From Clostridiales bacterium (GTDB lineage Bacteria > Bacillota > Clostridia > Lachnospirales > Lachnospiraceae): a stretch of 16,142 bases of DNA. Where the stretch lies: positions 1 through 16,142 of the forward strand of contig JAHZHG010000007.1 in assembly GCA_019420425.1 (NCBI GenBank). The letters are read 5' to 3'. The notes below the pieces were generated by a model, which worked only from the letters and a program-made list of their open reading frames with translations, was not told the origin of the DNA and ran no database searches. Below, one piece after another: positions 6,510 to 13,596 of the stretch (position 1 is its first letter; each line of letters opens with the position of its first letter). A program made the position numbers and the translations under genes.

Positions 6510-7376
6510 ATGGCCTCCATGAGAGACATTAAGCGGCGGAAAAGCAGTATTACCAGTACGCAGCAGATTACAAAGGCGATGAAGCTGGTATCTACCGTGA
6601 AGCTGCAAAAGACAAGGACCCGTGCGGAACTGGCAAAACCGTATTTTACGAAAATGTACGAGACGGTAACCTCCATGCTGGCCAGGTCAGGGAATATTGA
6701 TCATCCCTACCTGAAAAAGGGCGCTTCTGAAAAACGGGCGGTGATCGTGGTCACGTCCAACAGAGGTCTGGCCGGCGGCTACAATGCGAACGTCATTAAA
6801 ATGGTGACAGGAGCAGGCTGGAAGCCGGAGGATACGATCGTCTATACGGTAGGCCATAAGGGAAAAGAGGCCCTGGAACGCAAGGGGTATCCGGTGGCTG
6901 AGGATTACAGCGAGGTAATCAACCAGCCCATGCACTCCGATGCCAGGGAAATCTGTAAAACAGTGCTGGATGGATTTTCAGCTGGAGAATTCGGAGAAAT
7001 TTATGTGGCGTATACTTCTTTCAAAAACACTGTGGTGCATGAGCCGAAGCTGTTAAAGCTGCTTCCGGTGGAGTTTTCCGAGGAGGAGCTGGCCGAGGGC
7101 GGGCAGAAGGCGGCCGAAGCGCTGATGAACTACGAGCCCAGGGAGGAAGAAGCGCTGGATATTATTATTCCCAAGTATGTGACCAGTATTTTGTACGGCG
7201 CATTTGTGGAAGCGGTAGCCAGTGAAAACGGCGCCAGAATGCAGGCGATGGATTCTGCCACCAGCAATGCCGAGGAAATGATCGAAAAGCTGTCCTTGCA
7301 GTATAACCGTGCAAGACAGGGCTCGATCACTCAGGAATTGACGGAGATCATTGCAGGTGCGAATGCAATCAACTGA
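6510..7376 (+). CDS. atpG: F-type ATP synthase subunit gamma
   Basis: The central shaft of F1, which rotates inside the alpha-beta hexamer and touches the c-ring at its foot. It is 288 residues, a normal length. The two long helices of the coiled coil are both visible: residues 3-55 (RDIKRRKSSI, then ITKAMKLVSTVKLQK) and about 225-288, with the signature NAEEMIEKLSLQYNRARQ near the C-terminus. The central Rossmann-like domain contains VVTSNRGLAGGYNANV. AAGGAAAGGG at 6491-6500 precedes the ATG by nine bases. A 33-base gap separates it from atpA and a 73-base gap with two small hairpins separates it from atpD. Confidence 0.97.
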   Translation: MASMRDIKRRKSSITSTQQITKAMKLVSTVKLQKTRTRAELAKPYFTKMYETVTSMLARSGNIDHPYLKKGASEKRAVIVVTSNRGLAGGYNANVIKMVTGAGWKPEDTIVYTVGHKGKEALERKGYPVAEDYSEVINQPMHSDAREICKTVLDGFSAGEFGEIYVAYTSFKNTVVHEPKLLKLLPVEFSEEELAEGGQKAAEALMNYEPREEEALDIIIPKYVTSILYGAFVEAVASENGARMQAMDSATSNAEEMIEKLSLQYNRARQGSITQELTEIIAGANAIN

Positions 7377-7389
7377 TGCAGACGGCTTT

Positions 7390-7420
7390 GCAGAAAAGCT
7401 GCGCGGCTGTTGACGGCCGC
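7390..7420 (+). promoter_or_regulatory. Two adjacent small hairpins in the atpG-atpD spacer
   Basis: GCAG (7390-7393) pairs with CTGC (7399-7402) around a five-base loop. Directly after it, GCGGCTG (7403-7409) pairs with CGGCCGC (7414-7420), with one G-T pair and a TTGA loop. No T-run follows, so full termination is unlikely. The atpD ribosome binding site AAGGAG (7431-7436) lies just downstream. Such structures may stabilise or process the message between gamma and beta; this is inference. Confidence 0.35.
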
Positions 7421-7449
7421 CAAATAATATAAGGAGTGAGAAAAGAACC

Positions 7450-8841
7450 ATGTCAGAAGTAAACAAAGGGAAAATCACTCAGATCATTGGTGCTGTACTG
7501 GACATTAAATTCCCGGAGGGCAAGCTTCCGGAGATATATGAAGCAATCCATATTACAAGACAGAATCAGGAAACCCTGGTAGTAGAGGTTGCCCAGCATC
7601 TGGGCGACGATACCGTAAGATGTATTGCCATGGGTCCCACGGACGGACTGGTAAGGGGAATGGATGCGGTTGCCACCGGCGGCCCCATTTCCGTGCCGGT
7701 AGGGGAAAAGACCCTGGGACGTATTTTTAATGTTACCGGTGATGTAATTGATGAGAAGGAGCCGCTTACCGATGTGAAACGGCTGCCGATTCATCGCAAA
7801 GCACCGTCATTTGAGGAACAGTCTACCTCAGCAGAGGTACTGGAAACCGGTATCAAGGTCGTTGACCTGCTCTGCCCCTATCAGAAGGGCGGAAAGATTG
7901 GTCTGTTCGGCGGCGCCGGCGTAGGAAAAACGGTACTGATTCAGGAATTGATCCGTAACATTGCCACAGAGCACGGCGGATATTCCGTATTTACCGGCGT
8001 AGGCGAGCGTACCCGTGAAGGAAACGACCTGTATTACGAGATGCAGGAATCCGGAGTTATCAATAAAACAACGATGGTATTCGGACAGATGAACGAGCCG
8101 CCCGGAGCCAGAATGCGTGTCGGCCTGACCGGCCTGACCATGGCGGAGAACTTCCGTGACGAAGGCGGAAAGGACGTGCTGCTGTTCATCGACAATATTT
8201 TCCGTTTCACACAGGCAGGTTCCGAGGTGTCCGCACTTCTGGGACGTATGCCTTCAGCCGTAGGTTATCAGCCCACGCTGCAGACGGAGATGGGCGCTTT
8301 GCAGGAGCGTATCACCTCCACAAAGCACGGCTCCATTACGTCCGTACAGGCAGTTTACGTGCCGGCCGACGACCTGACCGACCCGGCGCCGGCAACCACG
8401 TTTGCCCATCTGGATGCGACCACGGTACTTTCCCGTTCCATCGCAGAGCTGGGTATTTATCCGGCAGTAGACCCGTTGGAGTCCACCTCCCGTATCCTCG
8501 ACCCGCGTATCGTGGGTGACGAGCACTACAAGGTAGCCCGCGGCGTGCAGGAAATCCTTCAGAAATATAAAGAACTGCAGGATATCATTGCAATCCTTGG
8601 TATGGATGAGCTGTCTGAGGAAGACAAGCTGATCGTAAGCCGGGCCAGAAAGATTCAGCGTTTCCTGTCCCAGCCGTTCTTTGTAGCCGTACAGTTTACC
8701 GGCGTAGAGGGTAAATATGTGCCGCTGAGCGAGACGGTACGCGGCTTCAAGGAGATCCTGGAAGGCAAGCATGACGATATTCCGGAGAGCTATTTCCTGA
8801 ATGCAGGTACAATTGACGAAGTTGTTGCCCGGATGAAGTAA
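7450..8841 (+). CDS. atpD: F-type ATP synthase subunit beta
   Basis: The catalytic subunit of F1, where ADP and phosphate are joined. It is 463 residues, full length. The P-loop is GGAGVGKT at 154-161, with catalytic K160 and T161. The general-base Glu is E186 in GVGERTRE. Walker B is DVLLFIDN with D248. The lever region DELSEED at 386-392, which interacts with gamma, is intact. The first residues run into the beta-barrel domain (MSEVNKGKITQIIGAVLDI). AAGGAG ends 13 bases before the ATG, a rather long spacing, with GTGAG in between that may help. It is separated from atpC by only 11 bases. Nothing in the sequence departs from the family pattern. Confidence 0.98.
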   Translation: MSEVNKGKITQIIGAVLDIKFPEGKLPEIYEAIHITRQNQETLVVEVAQHLGDDTVRCIAMGPTDGLVRGMDAVATGGPISVPVGEKTLGRIFNVTGDVIDEKEPLTDVKRLPIHRKAPSFEEQSTSAEVLETGIKVVDLLCPYQKGGKIGLFGGAGVGKTVLIQELIRNIATEHGGYSVFTGVGERTREGNDLYYEMQESGVINKTTMVFGQMNEPPGARMRVGLTGLTMAENFRDEGGKDVLLFIDNIFRFTQAGSEVSALLGRMPSAVGYQPTLQTEMGALQERITSTKHGSITSVQAVYVPADDLTDPAPATTFAHLDATTVLSRSIAELGIYPAVDPLESTSRILDPRIVGDEHYKVARGVQEILQKYKELQDIIAILGMDELSEEDKLIVSRARKIQRFLSQPFFVAVQFTGVEGKYVPLSETVRGFKEILEGKHDDIPESYFLNAGTIDEVVARMK

Positions 8842-8852
8842 GGGGTGAGCGT

Positions 8853-9260
8853 ATGGCAGACGATAAATTTTTTGATCTGGAGATTATATCGCCGGACCGT
8901 GTGTTTTATCGGGGAAAAGCCGCTATGGTTGAGCTTACGACCTTGAACGGGGAGATCGGCGTATACAAAAAGCACGTGCCGATGACCGTTATTGTGGAGC
9001 CGGGTGCGGTGACGATTCACGAGGAGAACGGCAAGCGGGTAGCTGCCGTGCATTCCGGATTTATGGAAATTTTGCCGGAGAAGGTGGTTCTGATGGCAGA
9101 GGTAGCCGAGTGGCCGGAGGAAATCGATATCAACCGGGCGAAAGAAGCCGAGGAGCGTGCGCTGCGCAGGCTGCAGAACAAAGATCCGAAGATCGATTTG
9201 TCCAGAGCAGAGCTGGCGCTGAAGCGTGCGGTAGCGCGTCTGGATGTAGCAAAAAAATAA
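8853..9260 (+). CDS. atpC: F-type ATP synthase subunit epsilon
   Basis: The rotor subunit that joins gamma to the c-ring and can brake ATP hydrolysis through its C-terminal helices. It is 135 residues. The N-terminal beta-sandwich covers residues 1-85 (LEIISPDRVFYRG, then the typical LNGEIGVYKKHVPM and VHSGFMEILPEKVVLMAE). The C-terminal two-helix hairpin covers about 92-135 and is rich in Ala, Arg and Glu. Being full length, it retains the inhibitory helices. AAGGGGTGAG lies just before the ATG, and the gene follows atpD after 11 bases. It is the last gene of the atp operon; a strong terminator begins 13 bases after its stop codon. Confidence 0.96.
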   Translation: MADDKFFDLEIISPDRVFYRGKAAMVELTTLNGEIGVYKKHVPMTVIVEPGAVTIHEENGKRVAAVHSGFMEILPEKVVLMAEVAEWPEEIDINRAKEAEERALRRLQNKDPKIDLSRAELALKRAVARLDVAKK

Positions 9261-9272
9261 GACGTACGGAAT

Positions 9273-9310
9273 CCTCCGGGCTGGCGGAAGCGCCAGTTCG
9301 GAGGGTTTTT
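9273..9310 (+). terminator. Intrinsic terminator of the atp operon
   Basis: CCTCCG (9273-9278) pairs with CGGAGG (9299-9304), and CTGGCG (9281-9286) with CGCCAG (9291-9296). Two G-T pairs join these to make a continuous 14-pair stem with a GAAG loop. A run of five T residues (9306-9310) follows. Position right after atpC and the strong GC stem make this a clear Rho-independent terminator. Confidence 0.92.
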
Positions 9311-9365
9311 GTATGCAGTATGGCGAGGGAGAGCAAAAACGGCAGTATACTTTTCCAAACTTTAG

Positions 9366-9374
9366 TGGTATGAT
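9366..9374 (+). promoter_or_regulatory. Probable ridA promoter (extended -10)
   Basis: TGG (9366-9368) directly precedes TATGAT (9369-9374), giving an extended -10 element with five of six matches to the hexamer. No good -35 box is present at the expected distance, as is common for extended -10 promoters. It lies after the atp terminator and 31 bases before the ridA start. TAGGAGG (9389-9395) is the ribosome binding site. Confidence 0.55.
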
Positions 9375-9404
9375 TAGGAAAAACAACTTAGGAGGCATGA
9401 TAAG

Positions 9405-9776
9405 ATGAAAGCAATATCCAGCAATAAAGCACCTGCCGCCATCGGCCCATATTCCCAGGCAATTGCGCTTGGCAATGTGCTGTATACTTCCGGCGTTATT
9501 CCCGTAGATCCGTCTTCCGGCGTTATCGCAGAAGGAGTAGAGGCTCAGGCACATCAGGTATTTAAAAACCTGACCGGTCTTCTGGAGGATGCCGGTTATT
9601 CCATGAGCCAGGTAGTAAAAACAACGGTTTTTATTAAAGAAATGAACGACTTTGCCACGATCAACGGCATCTATGAGCAGTATTTCACCCAGCCGTTTCC
9701 GGCAAGATCCTGCGTCGAGGTAGCAAGGCTGCCGAAGGATGTACTGCTGGAGGTTGAGGTTATCGCAGCAAAATAA
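9405..9776 (+). CDS. ridA: RidA family 2-iminobutanoate/2-iminopropanoate deaminase
   Basis: A small cytoplasmic enzyme that hydrolyses reactive enamine/imine intermediates released by pyridoxal-phosphate enzymes such as threonine dehydratase, protecting other enzymes from damage. It is 123 residues, with the usual trimeric YjgF/RidA fold. Key active-site residues are present: Y16 in GPYSQA, the substrate carboxylate-binding R101 followed by S102 and C103 in PARSCVEV, and E116 near the end. This set matches the active RidA subfamily rather than the inactive paralogues. TAGGAGG lies nine bases before the ATG. The gene stands alone between its own promoter and terminator and is not functionally linked to the operons on either side. 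Confidence 0.95.
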   Translation: MKAISSNKAPAAIGPYSQAIALGNVLYTSGVIPVDPSSGVIAEGVEAQAHQVFKNLTGLLEDAGYSMSQVVKTTVFIKEMNDFATINGIYEQYFTQPFPARSCVEVARLPKDVLLEVEVIAAK

Positions 9777-9785
9777 ACCGGGCAT

Positions 9786-9826
9786 AACAGCGCATTCCCC
9801 AGAGAGCGGAGAGTGCGTTGTTTTTT
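9786..9826 (+). terminator. Intrinsic terminator of ridA
   Basis: A 12-pair stem (9786-9797 with 9811-9822, including two G-T pairs) is followed by a T-run at 9821-9826. It lies ten bases after the ridA stop and just reaches the stop codon of the convergent pseudouridine synthase gene. On the opposite strand the stem is followed only by a broken T-rich stretch, so efficient bidirectional termination is uncertain. Confidence 0.85.
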
Positions 9827-10781
9827 ATTGTTCCGTTAAAGCATTCCGGAAATCCTCCGGAAAAGGCGCCTGAACAGTAAGGGATTCCCCAGTGAAGGGC
9901 TGAATGAAGCTGAGCTGCCCCGCATGCAGCGCCGCCCGTCCAAATGAGGGAAGGCTTCCTATGGCTGTGGGCGCACCGGAAGGCGTCATACCGCTGATGC
10001 GGCGGGAATTATACAGCTGATCCCCCAGAAGCGGATGTCCAAGCCACGCCATGTGCACCCGGATCTGATGTGTGCGTCCGGTGCCCAGGCAAAGGCGGAT
10101 AAGGGCAAAGCCGGAATATTGGCGGACGACTTCATAAAAAGTGACCGCAGACTTGCCCTCCGGACAGACCTGCATCTTTATCCGGTCGCGTCCTTTTCCT
10201 CCGGGGCCCGGCCCGACAGGCTCGCGGATGCAGCCCCCCTTTTCTAAAAATTGTCCCTCCGCCAGAGCCAGATAGGTTTTCTGGCACCGCCCGTCTTTTC
10301 GCTGGGCAAATAGCCGTGCGGCGGCAACCTGACTCTTGGCAAATAGAACAATACCGGAGGTCTCCAGATCCAGACGCCCTACAGGCCGGATCATGGCATC
10401 CTCGCCCTGATCCAGCGCATGGGCCAAAACCAGGTTGCAGAGAGAGTTCTGATAATACCGCCCGGAAGGATGGGTGGGAATGGTGGGCGGCTTGCTGACC
10501 GCAAGGACATCGCCGTCTTCGTACAGAACGTCAAGACTCCCCTCTGCGGGCAGCAGAAGGGAGGAGGGAGGGCGAGACTCTTCAAAACGGATTTCCAGCA
10601 GATCCCCGGCCTGCAGGAGCTGATTCACTCTCGCCTGGCAGCCGTTCAGCAGAATGCCGTTTTCCCGGAACTTTAACTGGCTGATCTGACGCCTGGTAAA
10701 ATGAAGCTCCTGGCGGAGCAGAACGGAAACTGTCTTGCCGGACTGCTCTGCCGTTATCGGGACAGTGAGAGATTTGTTCAT
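9825..10781 (-). CDS. RluA-family RNA pseudouridine synthase
   Basis: An enzyme that converts specific uridines in RNA, most likely 23S rRNA, to pseudouridine. It has 318 residues, normal for the RluA/RluC/RluD group. An N-terminal S4 RNA-binding domain (about residues 16-65, FTRRQISQLKFRENGILLNG) precedes the catalytic domain. The catalytic Asp is D138 in GRLDLETSG, where Gly replaces the more usual His before RLD. The later motifs KTYLAL, GRTHQIRVHMAWLGHPLLGD and RAALHA are all present. The minus-strand ATG at 10781 has AAAAGGAG seven bases upstream. It follows the polyphosphate phosphotransferase gene by 13 bases and is probably transcribed with it. The exact target uridine cannot be decided from sequence alone. 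Confidence 0.93.
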   Translation of the reverse strand: MNKSLTVPITAEQSGKTVSVLLRQELHFTRRQISQLKFRENGILLNGCQARVNQLLQAGDLLEIRFEESRPPSSLLLPAEGSLDVLYEDGDVLAVSKPPTIPTHPSGRYYQNSLCNLVLAHALDQGEDAMIRPVGRLDLETSGIVLFAKSQVAAARLFAQRKDGRCQKTYLALAEGQFLEKGGCIREPVGPGPGGKGRDRIKMQVCPEGKSAVTFYEVVRQYSGFALIRLCLGTGRTHQIRVHMAWLGHPLLGDQLYNSRRISGMTPSGAPTAIGSLPSFGRAALHAGQLSFIQPFTGESLTVQAPFPEDFRNALTEQ

Positions 10782-10794
10782 TGGGCAACTCCTT

Positions 10795-12288
10795 TTAATC
10801 GAGCCGCTTTTCCAGTGCGTCGATAACGGTTTTCAGTACCTTAATGCGGGCATAATATTTGTCATTTCCTTCGATGACGATCCACGGAGCATGGGGAGTA
10901 GAGGTGCGCAGCAGCATTTCATTTACCGCTTCCTCATACTGATCCCATTTTTCCCGGTTTCTCCAGTCCTCGTCTGTGATTTTCCAGCGCTTTTCCGGTG
11001 TGTTCATCCGTTCGTTGAACCGGCGTTCCTGCTCGTCTTTGTCGATATGCAGCCAGAATTTGAGAATAATGGTTCCGGCATTGGCCAGATGGGACTCCAT
11101 AGCGTTGATTTCCTGATAAGCCCGTTTCCATTCGTTCTCTGAGCAGAAGCCTTCGATTCGCTCCACCATGACCCGGCCATACCAGGTGCGGTCAAAGATG
11201 GCGATGTGCCCGGACTTGGGCATGTTTATCCAGAAACGCCAGAGATAGTGATGCTGGCGTTCAATGTCATTTGGAGAAGCAGTGGGATTAACCTGATAGC
11301 CGCAGGGATCCAAGGCTTCGGTCAGGCGCTTGATCGCACCGCCCTTGCCGGCGGCATCCCAGCCCTCAAAGGCCAGCACTACGGGCACATTCTGTTTGTG
11401 CAGCTCACTGTGCAGGAGAGCCAGCTTTTTCTGAAGCTTTTTGAGCTTTTCCCGGTATACGTCGCGGGAAATGGAGGGGCTTAAATCCACCTGAGACAAT
11501 ACCTGGGTGCCCTCACAGGCGGGCAGGGCGGCCTGAGGCAGGGAAATATCTTCCGCACGCCCGGCAAGGATGGCCTTCTTCTGCTCGATGGCGTGAGACA
11601 TGCGCTCTGCGGCCACCGCGGCGATGCGGACGGCGGCATAGGCACGGTCATTGGCCTCTACAATTGTCCATGGGCAGAAGTCAAAGTCGGTGTTAACCAG
11701 TACGCGGTCGGCCAGCTTCAGGTAATCGTCGTAATGCTTGCAGCAGCGGATATCCAGCTCCGAAACCCGCCAGGCGGTTTTCTTTGAGGACCGCAGCAGG
11801 CGCAGGCGCTTCTTCTGCTCCTTCTGGCTGATATGAAGATAAAATTTAACGATGAGCGTACCGTCAGCGGTCAGCTGCTGTTCAAAATTTTTGATGTCTT
11901 CCAATACGGTTTCTGCCCGGCTTTCTCCAACATCGCCGGAGAAACGGTCAAGAATGAGATTCCTGTACCAGCTGCAGTCAAAGACGGCGATACGGCCTTT
12001 GGCGGGCGTCTTGATCCAGAAGCGCCAGAGCAGAGAATGGCGTCTGTCCTCCTCGGTGAGCCGCTGGGAAGCAAAGACCTGAAAGCCCCTGGGGTCAAAT
12101 GCATGGATAAGTTGATTAATCTGTGTGCTCTTGCCTGAAGCGCCTGGCCCTTCAAAGGCAAAAATTACCGGAATACCAAGCTCACGGCATTCTCTCTGCA
12201 GGGAAGCAAGCTTTAGCGTCAGTTCGTCCAGCATAAGCTTGGCGTCCTGCTTGTCCAGGGTCTGTGACAGATCTATTTTTTCCAGCAT
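10795..12288 (-). CDS. pap: Polyphosphate:AMP phosphotransferase (two-domain PPK2)
   Basis: A cytoplasmic enzyme that uses inorganic polyphosphate to phosphorylate AMP to ADP. The 497 residues hold two PPK2 domains in tandem (about 35-225 and 295-490), the layout of known polyphosphate:AMP phosphotransferases. Domain 2 has intact motifs: Walker A EGWDAAGKG (308-316, catalytic D311, K315) and FDRTWYGR (D366, R367). Domain 1 has the altered EGPGASGKS (46-54) and FDCSWYRN (103-110), with Gly for the catalytic Asp and Cys for the Arg, so it is probably structural. The reading frame is open 16 codons further upstream, but the start chosen here is preceded by AAAGGAGG at seven bases, a near-perfect site, while the upstream ATG has none. 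It is the first gene of a leftward pair, with the pseudouridine synthase 13 bases on. Confidence 0.93.
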   Translation of the reverse strand: MLEKIDLSQTLDKQDAKLMLDELTLKLASLQRECRELGIPVIFAFEGPGASGKSTQINQLIHAFDPRGFQVFASQRLTEEDRRHSLLWRFWIKTPAKGRIAVFDCSWYRNLILDRFSGDVGESRAETVLEDIKNFEQQLTADGTLIVKFYLHISQKEQKKRLRLLRSSKKTAWRVSELDIRCCKHYDDYLKLADRVLVNTDFDFCPWTIVEANDRAYAAVRIAAVAAERMSHAIEQKKAILAGRAEDISLPQAALPACEGTQVLSQVDLSPSISRDVYREKLKKLQKKLALLHSELHKQNVPVVLAFEGWDAAGKGGAIKRLTEALDPCGYQVNPTASPNDIERQHHYLWRFWINMPKSGHIAIFDRTWYGRVMVERIEGFCSENEWKRAYQEINAMESHLANAGTIILKFWLHIDKDEQERRFNERMNTPEKRWKITDEDWRNREKWDQYEEAVNEMLLRTSTPHAPWIVIEGNDKYYARIKVLKTVIDALEKRLD

Positions 12289-12295
12289 GGATAAA

Positions 12296-12303
12296 CCTCC
12301 TTT
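12296..12303 (-). promoter_or_regulatory. Ribosome binding site fixing the start of the PPK2 gene
   Basis: On the minus strand AAAGGAGG ends seven bases before the ATG at 12288. It lies inside the longer open frame, which begins at 12336, and so argues for the shorter protein. Confidence 0.85.
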
Positions 12304-12418
12304 AGTAGGGATGAAGGATAAACGGCTTCGGAGCAATTCCGGGCCGCGTATTTGCCGCGTGGCCGCAAAAGCGGGACTCGGGCCTGACCAGTTACGGAAA
12401 TAGCAAAAGTTTGTATTT

Positions 12419-12447
12419 ATTATACCATGATACTGGAAAAATGAACA
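12419..12447 (-). promoter_or_regulatory. Probable promoter of the PPK2-pseudouridine synthase pair
   Basis: Read on the minus strand, a perfect TATAAT (12419-12424) is preceded by TGG (12425-12427), an extended -10 element. The -35 position at 17 bases is TGTTCA (12442-12447), a weak match. Transcription starting near 12412 would give a GC-rich leader of about 124 bases before the coding region, with several short self-complementary segments between about 12330 and 12390. This promoter overlaps the phosphofructokinase promoter on the other strand. Confidence 0.6.
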
Positions 12448-12462
12448 GAAATAAGCTATACT
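12434..12462 (+). promoter_or_regulatory. Probable promoter of the phosphofructokinase-dnaX operon
   Basis: TGGAAA (12434-12439, four of six) and TATACT (12457-12462, five of six) are separated by exactly 17 bases. A start near 12469 would give a leader of about 50 bases, AT-rich, with AAGGAT/AGGGTG (12501-12512) as the ribosome binding site. Fourteen bases are shared with the divergent promoter of the PPK2 gene. Confidence 0.55.
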
Positions 12463-12519
12463 ATTTATATTAGTAATTTTGCTGTGGAAAAATAAATAAA
12501 AAGGATAGGGTGTGACAAA

Positions 12520-13593
12520 ATGAAACGTATAGGTTTACTGACCAGCGGCGGCGACTGCCAGGCATTGAATGCGACTATGCGCGGTGTGGTAAAGGGACTG
12601 GCTTCCAGTGTGGACGAGCTTGAGGTTTACGGCTTTCTGAATGGCTATAAGGGCCTGATTTACGGAGATTACCGTCTCCTCTCCCCGAAGGAATTTTCCG
12701 GTATTCTGACCAAGGGCGGCACGATCCTGGGTTCCTCCCGTCAGCCGTTCAAGCTGATGCGCGTGCCGGATGAAAAGGGACTGGACAAGGTAGAAGCGAT
12801 GAAGCAGAACTATTACAAGCTGCGTCTCGACTGTCTCGTTATCCTGGGCGGAAACGGAACCCAGAAGACGGCAAATCTGCTTCGCGAGGAAGGGCTGAAC
12901 ATCATCCATCTGCCCAAGACGATTGACAACGATATCTGGGGAACAGATATGACCTTCGGCTTCCAGAGCGCGGTGAACATCGCGACTGACGCCATCGACT
13001 GTATTCACACAACAGCATCCTCGCATAACCGCGTATTTATTGTGGAGGTTATGGGACACAAGGTTGGCTGGCTGACCCTTTATTCGGGTATTGCAGGCGG
13101 CGCAGATATTATTCTTTTACCGGAGATTCCCTACGATATTGACAAGGTAGTAGACGCGATCAACAAGCGCACCCATCAGGGCAAGGGCTTTACCGTTCTC
13201 GCCGTGGCAGAGGGCGCGATCTCCAAGGAAAAAGCCAAGATGGATAAAAAGGAGCTGAAAAAGCTGCTGGAGAAGAAAACCTATCCTTCCGTTGCCTACG
13301 AGGTCGCAGCACAGATCGAGGAGAAAATAGGCACAGAGGTTCGCATTACCGTACCCGGCCACATTCAGCGCGGCGGCAGTCCCTGTCCGTATGACCGTGT
13401 GCTCTCTTCCAGACTGGGAGCGGCAGCAGCGGAGCTGATTATCAATGAGGAATATGGCTATATGGTCGGCATTGTAAATGGAAAGACCAAGAAGGTTCCT
13501 CTGGCAGAATGCGCAGGCAAGCTGAAGATGGTTTCCCCGAAAGACCAGATTATTAAAGAGGCAAAACAGCTGGGCATCAGTTTTGGTGATTAA
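12520..13593 (+). CDS. pfkA: 6-phosphofructokinase (mixed-type, Lys-124 group)
   Basis: Phosphorylates fructose 6-phosphate to fructose 1,6-bisphosphate in glycolysis. At 357 residues it is somewhat longer than the 320-residue E. coli PfkA. Visible motifs: SGGDCQALNA at 9-18, SSRQPFK at 72-78, the phosphoryl-donor loop GGNGT at 110-114, the catalytic PKTIDND at 132-138 (D136, D138), R171, MGH at 178-180, and the sugar-binding PGHIQRGG near 294. By E. coli numbering it has Gly at 104 and Lys at 124. Asp at 104 marks PPi-dependent enzymes, so ATP is the likelier donor. Asn replaces Asp-103, the residue that helps place Mg2+. The stop is only three bases from the dnaX start, so the two are in one operon. 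Donor choice is inference. Confidence 0.92.
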   Translation: MKRIGLLTSGGDCQALNATMRGVVKGLASSVDELEVYGFLNGYKGLIYGDYRLLSPKEFSGILTKGGTILGSSRQPFKLMRVPDEKGLDKVEAMKQNYYKLRLDCLVILGGNGTQKTANLLREEGLNIIHLPKTIDNDIWGTDMTFGFQSAVNIATDAIDCIHTTASSHNRVFIVEVMGHKVGWLTLYSGIAGGADIILLPEIPYDIDKVVDAINKRTHQGKGFTVLAVAEGAISKEKAKMDKKELKKLLEKKTYPSVAYEVAAQIEEKIGTEVRITVPGHIQRGGSPCPYDRVLSSRLGAAAAELIINEEYGYMVGIVNGKTKKVPLAECAGKLKMVSPKDQIIKEAKQLGISFGD

Positions 13594-13596
13594 TTT

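Noticed and set aside
12289..12336. Longer PPK2 start 16 codons upstream
   Set aside because: No ribosome binding site precedes it, and AAAGGAGG is ideally placed for the ATG at 12288. The extra residues do not resemble the family N-terminus.
12463..12519. Signal recognition particle RNA gene near dnaX
   Set aside because: Such a gene is found near dnaX in Bacillus, but the AT-rich leader here is far too short and lacks the conserved SRP helix motif; dnaX itself has no upstream gap.
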